Shown in pieces: positions 57,721-64,000 of a stretch of DNA of 64,000 nt. Origin of the DNA: Vanessa cardui (taxonomy: Eukaryota > Arthropoda > Insecta > Lepidoptera > Nymphalidae); the NCBI RefSeq assembly GCF_905220365.1, contig NC_061137.1:13544001-13608000 (forward strand). The letters run 5' to 3'. Positions within the stretch are counted from its first letter, which is position 1; the number at the start of each line of letters is the position of its first letter. Made by a program: the position numbers and the translations under genes. Under the pieces are notes generated by a model. That model was not told the DNA's origin. It saw only the letters and a list, made by a program, of their open reading frames with translations, and made no database searches.

Positions 57721-59920
57721 ATCATATATCAACATAATAACAAGGTAGAATGAGGAAGCTTAAATTTTTTTACGGTTAGAGGCGGCGTTTGTTGTGGAAT
57801 TTGGAGCTCTTACTTTTACATACAAGAATAGTAGTTACAAAAGTTATCTATCGGATACTCAAGCTGCAGATTCAATAATCCTTCCTGCATGTCAGGCAGA
57901 CTTGATGTATGATAAGTTTTTATTTCGCGCACGCGCACGTCAAGCTGTGACCGCAATCAAAACAATCTCCACGTGACAATCTCGACGTGTTTATCTTAAC
58001 TCGCCGGTAGCCACGTGTGCACGCGCCTCGTATTATTTTAGGGTCGAACTTTAAATGCTAATAATATATAAACTTTGAGCTTTTTTCATTAAAAATATAA
58101 ATTAGGTATTATTATAACATGCAAATAAAATCTTAGAATGATAACCCACAGATCGATTTACGCCACCTAAGGCTTGACGAGAATAGTTATATAATCAAAT
58201 CAAAATTGTTGGATTAAGTACACAAAACTACTCGTTGTCATGGCGGATGCAACTTTGACGAAACGAATGCCAAATCTGATCTGATGTGATCTATGAAATA
58301 TCTAAAATTACCTAAATTTATAAAAACAATTACATGTAAATAAATCTTGATATCTTTCTGATCTTGATATGTCATTTATAAGAAAACCATGCATCCTTCA
58401 TTACAAAGGCGTCTTTAAATTCGGAAAAATTGAAAAAATATATTCAAACTAAGTAAAAGCTGTAAGTTTTTGAAAGAGATTATAATGAAATAAAATATTT
58501 TTTCTAAAAAATAACACCGACTTCAAAGTGATTAATAAAAGTAATAAAATAATTTGATTTAAACACGTATTACATACACACGTATATAGTACATTTGCTT
58601 TTCACTCAAAATCGTCCGACTTCCATAATACACTCCTTGTTTTTAAGTCGCTTAAAAATGCTAACTTATGAAGAGCCAGTGAAAGACACTCAACGAAAAC
58701 TCGTAAATATATTTTTTTGTAACTTAACGTTCGTCCAATATACCTAACGATAAAATTAAATTTATTACAAATATTCTCCTACTATTGAGTCACGTATGTT
58801 TGTTCGGTAAAAGAGGAACGAAAACAAAGTCGTTAGCAAACATCTTTAACCAAAACAAGTCGCCATATTTATTAAGACGTAACGCGTTAACGTAATCCTA
58901 ATTAAACTATTTGTTGTTCACTTATTGTGGAGTAATTAACTGATGACAATAAACACTAGCTATTCCTTGTAACTTCGTGTCAACTCGTACATCACATTGT
59001 TTTCCACAATTCTATAATTTATATAATACTGGTGGATAGACGGCGTAATTTCGCGTTTATTCAATATATTTTTCAGGATTTTCGAGACCTATGACCGGTT
59101 TTGTTTTGATTTCATTGAAAAATGCATCTCACATTTGGCGCCAAAATGATGTTACCTTTTTAAATGAAATTTTTAATGTCAAATAGTATTAGAATCAGAA
59201 TGTAGTTATTATAGAATTAAAGTTTGTCGAGCACTATTTATTTTAATTTTGATTATGTCTTTTTTCTTATATAGCGGTAGGAGCGCTAACCTAACCGACC
59301 AGTAACTTTTTCCTGTATGTAAAATTAATTCTTTGTTAAATCGTAACAATTTAGTAATTTATATGTATTTTATAACCGATTGTCCTAAAACTTACATAAA
59401 AATAGGCTTAAGCTAATAATATCTAGATGTCTCTTAAGATGTCTCCTATGATTGACTCGTTGATCATCACTTCCAAAAAAACGATCAGTGTATTTCAGTG
59501 AGAAATCATTTCATATCTAACCTACTCAGATGATGAGATGTTGACTATGTTTTCGTATGTGAAATAAAATGTTACGATAACTTTACGTGTTGGTATGTCA
59601 GCTAGATATAGTGTGCCTTGTGCAAGTTATTTTACTTTCTTCTCAGGCCAAGGTGTTTTCCTTTTCGAATCTATGGCAGTGTTAAATTTGACAATCAATA
59701 AGTGTACTACTTCCTCATTGATAAGTAATTTCAGTTGAGTTTGAGTTTGAAGAAGACGCATGCATAAACATATAAACACAAAAATATTTGTACAGTTTAT
59801 ATTCGGCAATTGAATGATTATTATTTATGTAACCAAATATATAAATATGTTCACAAATGTACTGCGATTCAAATTTCCTTTTTATTTTCTATAAAAACAC
59901 CTCCTCCTACTATTAAAGAG
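57721..59920. other. Intergenic, E-box pair inside
   Basis: CACGTG at 57970-57975 and 58012-58017 in a GC-richer patch (57925-58035). The rest is AT-rich; no gene supported. Confidence 0.4.
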
Positions 59921-60020
59921 GCGCGGCTTGCGCTCGCGCACGCTATAATTCAGACCAATGAAAACGACGGATCAATTGACGTATATTACTCCCTAACGAC
60001 ACACGACCGCGGTCGTATTC
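59921..60020. promoter_or_regulatory. GC-rich patch with CTTGCGC, CCAAT and a 14-bp palindrome
   Basis: CTTGCGC (59927-59933), ACCAATG, and the palindrome ACGACCGCGGTCGT (60003-60016), about 0.7 kb past the stop of bZIP 2, a position similar to 45470-45545 relative to bZIP 1. Confidence 0.35.
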
Positions 60021-60137
60021 GTAATCATTTGATATGATTAATCTCCGACAATTATTTCAATTAATACAAATACTTTTATGTCTTTAAATTTATCTAGTGA
60101 TTAAGGAAAAGCCTTACCTATTATATTTTTATGTCGT

Positions 60138-60300
60138 AATGGCCCAAAGGTTAATTTTAACCAATCGTAGCGGGTTCAATTTTCAGACCCAAGCAAACAT
60201 TACTGAAATTTAATCTGCTTAATTTGTGTTAATAAGATATTAAAGATAAAAGCATAATAAGGAAACCTGCATGTCTCAGTTCAGTGTGGTAGAGTAAAGT
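60138..60300 (+). mobile_element. SINE-A, old degenerate copy in plus orientation
   Basis: TAATGGCCCAAAGGTTAATT, CGGGTTCAATTTTCAGACCC, CTGCTTAATTTGTGTTA and GGAAACCTGCATGTCTCAG keep the family order but are strongly diverged. The only plus-strand copy seen. Confidence 0.6.
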
Positions 60301-60684
60301 TTAACATCTTTTCCCAACAATTTGATATTTACATTATTTTTAATACATTTTATACAAAGATTTAGGTGAATTAATAAACGATATATTTCTTTAAATGGCT
60401 TTTACTATTTATTTATAATGTCGAATAAAAATAATAAGTAATTGTTTGTTAGGTTAATGAAAACAACGTTAATTATATCAAAGTTATATATTATAAACCT
60501 TAAAAAAATACTAAATTCATTCGCCTCGAAGTTAATAATTTTATTTATTACAATTTACAATGAGCTGTACATACTAGGAGGCTGATACAATATATTTACT
60601 ATTATTTACAATGCAATAATTTATAAAATCGTAATTGAATGCACTTCACTTGTGTATATAATATCTAAATCGTCTCTCCGTCAC

Positions 60685-61263
60685 TTAACACCGACACTGC
60701 TGTTGACAGCGCAGACACACTCGTTCCCCGAGCTTGGTCCTTAAGTCCGCGATTTTTTTCTTCAGAAACGTCACTTGAAACGCGAGTCGCACTTCCCTCA
60801 ACTTCCGCCTATCTCTGCTCTGTTTTGCCGCGTAATTATTCCTTTCCCTCTGTTTCCTATATGAGTCGTCAGCTTCTTGGCTCGTCTGAACCGCTCGCCT
60901 CATCCTCGGATTGTTTCCGAGTAAGCAACCCCCGTTCTTCTCCGCCATCGCTCTTAAGGCATCTCGCTCAAACGCTTGATACTCAACATCATCAGACAGC
61001 GAATCGACTTCGAAGGACTCCTCTGATTGCGGTGGTGACGGCACCTTTCTGAAGTTCCAGTTCTCGATGGGAGATATCTGGGATGGTGGGATGCTGTACT
61101 CGTAGTAATTGTAACACCTATTTTCATGTTCCAAGCTCGGCGACACTGATGAATATCTGTATTCGGGAGCCTTAGGTCTTAAAGTCCTGTCTGGGGAGAC
61201 TTCCTTTTTGACATTTTTAGTTAAGTCCAAGGCTTTTTCCGCGTAGGGGGTCCACAGAGCCAT
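60685..61263 (-). CDS. bZIP transcription factor, PAR/CES-2-like, paralog 2 (192 aa)
   Basis: Single-exon paralog of 46061-46705. N-terminus MALWTPY, ALDLT near residue 11, a shorter Pro/Ser/Tyr-rich middle, the block VDSLSDD...FERDALRAMAEKNGG (87-112), basic region SYRKQRERNNYAAKQSRDRR (134-153), a short zipper region and the same C-x2-C-x3-C-x-C tail (Cys 183, 186, 190, 192). The N-terminal half outside the first 15 residues has diverged, so the duplication is not very recent, while the DNA-binding part stayed under strong constraint. TTTATT at 60540 gives an AATAAA for the minus strand. CAGGTAG lies 109 bp upstream of the ATG. A 70-codon frame (61221-61433) overlapping the start is out of frame and in the leader; it might be an overlapping upstream ORF but is not called a gene. 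Confidence 0.92.
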   Translation of the reverse strand: MALWTPYAEKALDLTKNVKKEVSPDRTLRPKAPEYRYSSVSPSLEHENRCYNYYEYSIPPSQISPIENWNFRKVPSPPQSEESFEVDSLSDDVEYQAFERDALRAMAEKNGGCLLGNNPRMRRAVQTSQEADDSYRKQRERNNYAAKQSRDRRKLREVRLAFQVTFLKKKIADLRTKLGERVCLRCQQQCRC

Positions 61264-61367
61264 GTTAGCACGTGTTGTCTTCGGACCGCGAACACTGATT
61301 GCAATTTTTCTAACACGTCTGCCTCATTTGTGGGCGGAGCGTAAAAGGGTGACAGTGGTAGGGTTAA

Positions 61368-61378
61368 TCCGCTACCTG
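61368..61378 (-). promoter_or_regulatory. CAGGTAG (Zelda-type) motif upstream of bZIP 2
   Basis: CAGGTAGCGGA on the minus strand, the same 11-mer as upstream of bZIP 1. Confidence 0.45.
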
Positions 61379-61439
61379 CGGGACTCGTAACGGGACCGAA
61401 GGCGACATCAATATTAAATTTCCCATTAAACAATAGGAT

Positions 61440-62981
61440 TATATTTCTATTTTGTTTCGATAAGTAAGTTAAATATTACAGTTTGAGAAGTCCAATGAAA
61501 TTGAATAAGCAAACTGAAGATTAGTAAGTATTTCAATCAGCAGTTTAATATTTTATGATATGTAACTGAATTATATTTATCATAAGACATTACCGAATAA
61601 TGTATGTAGGAATTATTTCATGACATGAGCGAAGTACCTATTGTCAGCCATTTGTTTGTTTATTACTACAGTCGAAAAACGAGTACCTAGGTTACATTTA
61701 CGAGCTGTTATATAAGAAGCTCTATTTGCCATTTATAGTGTTTTATCTTAATTCAAACCTTTGTCCTTTGCTCTCGCACAGACCGAGCGGATTGCGTCGA
61801 ATTTATCGCAATGCGGTCGCCGCTGTAAACAATAGTGACATTGTCTGAATTTTCTGGTTAACACGAGACTGACGCAAAGCCATTCACACTATCAGTAAAT
61901 AAATCTGATACATCGGTTGTGAAACAAATTAAAATAGGTATTTAATTTCGTTCGTTGACATAAGGCAGGCTTGACTTTAGAGACAATGATAAATATCTAT
62001 GAAAGACATTGTTTTATACATTTCAGTGAATCAATACATACAGCGCTCTTATCATAGGTTAATGTTGGAAATTCAAACAACGTAACGATGATAAAGGATT
62101 TTATTCCTGTTAATGGAGATCATTCCAGAAAACAAGTAAATTATGTCCAACGAAATAGATAAAGTCTATACTGCCAATAAACATTATTAAAGACCTAATT
62201 ATTGATTGTATAATTACAAAAGTCATTTTGTAAGACCTAATACCTTATGATATTGTTTATATGTTCCACTAAAATTCGCATCCCAAGAAGCTTTACTCCG
62301 AACACCATATAACAATAAACGTATTATTATTAACTGCACTGGTGTCGAAAACGTTTCAGTATTTCACTATCAAATAATCCTCACATTACTTTGTGCCGTA
62401 AATCCCTCTGAGCTCCAGAACTGTTCTATAAACATGAGCACAATAGATGCATTTTATTACTACGTACCGCAACTAATAAATAATGCGCTTCTCTTACGGA
62501 TTAAATGAGATTCCAGAATGAAATTAGAATTAAAAAGGTAGTGCGGACGAATTTTAAAATTCAAAATCCTTATTAAGTCGTTAAAGTTGGTCAGATGTTT
62601 TTTCGAAAATGCGAAAGAAATTAAGTCTTTTACGTTATAACGATTAAGTTAATGCTCCGATCTACATAAAATTTGGTAATAAATAAAAAATTTAACAAAA
62701 AGAAAAACCGACTTCAAATAAAACACTATTTTAAAACAAATAAATATGCACTAAAAAGTAATAAAAATAATTGCGTATTCAATATATTTCTTAGTCCTCC
62801 CAAGTAAAATGAAATGAAAAATATTAGACTACTTAAAAGTCTAGTATATAACAATAGTTTGAATAATAATATAATCTGTGATATTAATTTTTGTTTTGAA
62901 TGGCGTTTTGAAGGTTGACAAAACTGTTATTGTAACCTGGAAAGTTCAATTAAAGTGGGCAGAAGAAGTTAAGTGTACGTA
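61440..62981. other. Intergenic, nothing seen
   Basis: AT-rich, no gene or clear repeat before the mariner element. Confidence 0.4.
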
Positions 62982-64000
62982 GTTGGTCCCAAAGTTCTGT
63001 CACTGGCACATTATTTTCCAATTTCGAAGACGATTTAAAAAAAGTTTAATTGCATTCCATTTTTGAATGTTTGTCAAGTATTAAAAAACAAAAAGTTATC
63101 ATTTGCCGCGATTTTTCACGATGGAGTGGACCGTGAAAGAAAACCGAATAGCAGTTTTAGCGTTGCACCGCTGTGGGCACTCGCCGAATACCATTTTCAA
63201 GTTGCTCAAAAATTTAAAAATATCGCTTAGGTTTGTGTATCGTACTATAAATAGGTACAATGAAGTTTCAAGTGTTGAGGATAAGAAAAGAACTGGCCGG
63301 CCACGCTCCGCAACGACACCAGCAGTGATCAAAGCAATCAAGGCACGCATACGAAGGAATCCTGTCCGAAAACAGAAGCTGATGGCATTGCAGATGGGGG
63401 TCAGTAGAAAAACTATCAAAAAGGTGTTAAACGAAGACCTTAAGTTGCGAGCTTACAAAAAAAAGAGTGGACACCTACTTAATGCTCGTCTAAAAGCAAT
63501 AAGACTCAAAAGATCCCGGGTGTTGTTGAAACGGTACGCGAAAAATCGACATCGTGATATACTTTTTTACGGACGAAAAAAATTTCGATATAGAAGAAAA
63601 GTACAATAAACAGAATGATAGAGTGTATGCTGGGAGCTCTGAAGAAGCAGCAAAAAGAGTTCCGCGGGTGCAACATGGGCATCATCTATCTTCAGTGATG
63701 GTCTGGTTAGGAGTCTCCTACTACGGACCAACTGAGGTTCATTTTTGCGAAAAAAGGGTCAAAACCAGTGCAAAAGTGTACCAAGAGACGGTTTTGGATC
63801 AGCATGTCAAAGACCTGCCCAACACGTTATTTTCAGGACATCACTTTGTGTTCCAGCAAGATTCTGCACCTGCACATAAAGCCAAGACCACTCAAGCCTG
63901 GTTCGAGCGTCAAAACATCGACTTCATAAGACATGAAGATTGGCCTTCCTCCAGTCCGGACCTTAATCCTCTGGACTATAAAATTTGGCAAGTCTTAGAG
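62982..64000 (+). mobile_element. DD37D mariner/Tc1-superfamily element, cut by window edge
   Basis: The element probably begins after the TA at 62980-62981 (GTTGGTCCCAAAGTTCTGTC follows). The right end is outside, so terminal repeats cannot be confirmed. Confidence 0.8.
63121..64000 (+). pseudogene. Mariner-type transposase (maT-like, DD37D), frameshifted
   Basis: Cut-and-paste transposase. Starts MEWTVKENRIAVLALHRCG, with N-terminal helix-turn-helix DNA-binding domains and the linker TGRPRS. The first frame breaks after a six-T run (63563-63568); the next frame gives the first catalytic Asp in FTDEKNFD, the second in QQDSAPAHKA and the third in SSPDLNPLDY. I counted 37 residues between the second and third, so DD37D, as in maT-type elements common in Lepidoptera. 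The shifted frame stays open to the window edge. All three Asp are kept; the one-base shift is the only break visible, so it is either a recent lesion or a sequencing error. Confidence 0.88.

Noticed and set aside
61221..61433. 70-codon minus-strand frame overlapping the start of bZIP 2
   Set aside because: Out of frame with the bZIP gene, in its leader, no domain. Could be an overlapping upstream ORF, but nothing supports a protein.
63103..63120. Earlier start for the transposase at 63103
   Set aside because: The codon there is TTG; the family-like start is ATG at 63121 (MEWTVKENR).
1..64000. CRISPR array, operon, phage or plasmid system
   Set aside because: No regularly spaced repeats, no tightly packed same-strand genes; introns and SINEs show a eukaryotic nuclear genome.

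Overview
The window looks like nuclear DNA from a lepidopteran insect, probably a butterfly. The evidence is AT-rich intergenic DNA, spliced genes with GT-AG introns, a mitochondrial ribosomal protein S12 gene, an insect-type secreted C-type lectin, and a repeat load dominated by Helitrons, tRNA-derived SINEs, non-LTR retrotransposons and a DD37D mariner. The family assignment is from memory of such repeats; the species cannot be told from the sequence.

Layout. 1-1980: 5' part of a decayed non-LTR retrotransposon (minus). 2-9.8 kb: repeats only (SINE copies, several Helitron ends, an AT microsatellite). 9913-10413: last exon of a gene for a small secreted orphan protein (plus). 11984-16764: a Helitron with both ends, holding a 1.76-kb fold-back element with 748-bp arms that read as identical. 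17-22 kb: mostly unique AT-rich DNA with two NRF-1-like palindromes. 22129-31618: a six-exon C-type lectin gene (plus), 167 aa when joined, with introns full of repeats and one SINE sitting on a 3' splice site that it duplicated. 32-36 kb: intergenic. 36013-44829: the four-exon mRpS12 (tko) gene (plus). 46061-46705 and 60685-61263: two intronless bZIP paralogs on the minus strand, 14 kb apart, with the same N-terminus, basic region and C-terminal four-cysteine tail. Between them lie a second copy of the Helitron (54075-56748), SINEs, an RTE-like LINE tail and small GC-rich islands. 62982-64000: a mariner-type transposase gene cut by the window edge.

Five protein-coding host genes are supported: the orphan secreted protein, the lectin, mRpS12 and the two bZIP factors. 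They do not form one pathway. mRpS12 acts in mitochondrial translation, the lectin in the haemolymph or gut lumen, and the bZIP pair in transcription. The most unusual items are the giant palindrome inside the Helitron, whose paralog at 54.9 kb supplies the empty site; the SINE that duplicated a splice acceptor; and the tandem bZIP pair with a shared CAGGTAG-containing promoter motif. No CRISPR array, operon or other prokaryotic system is present.
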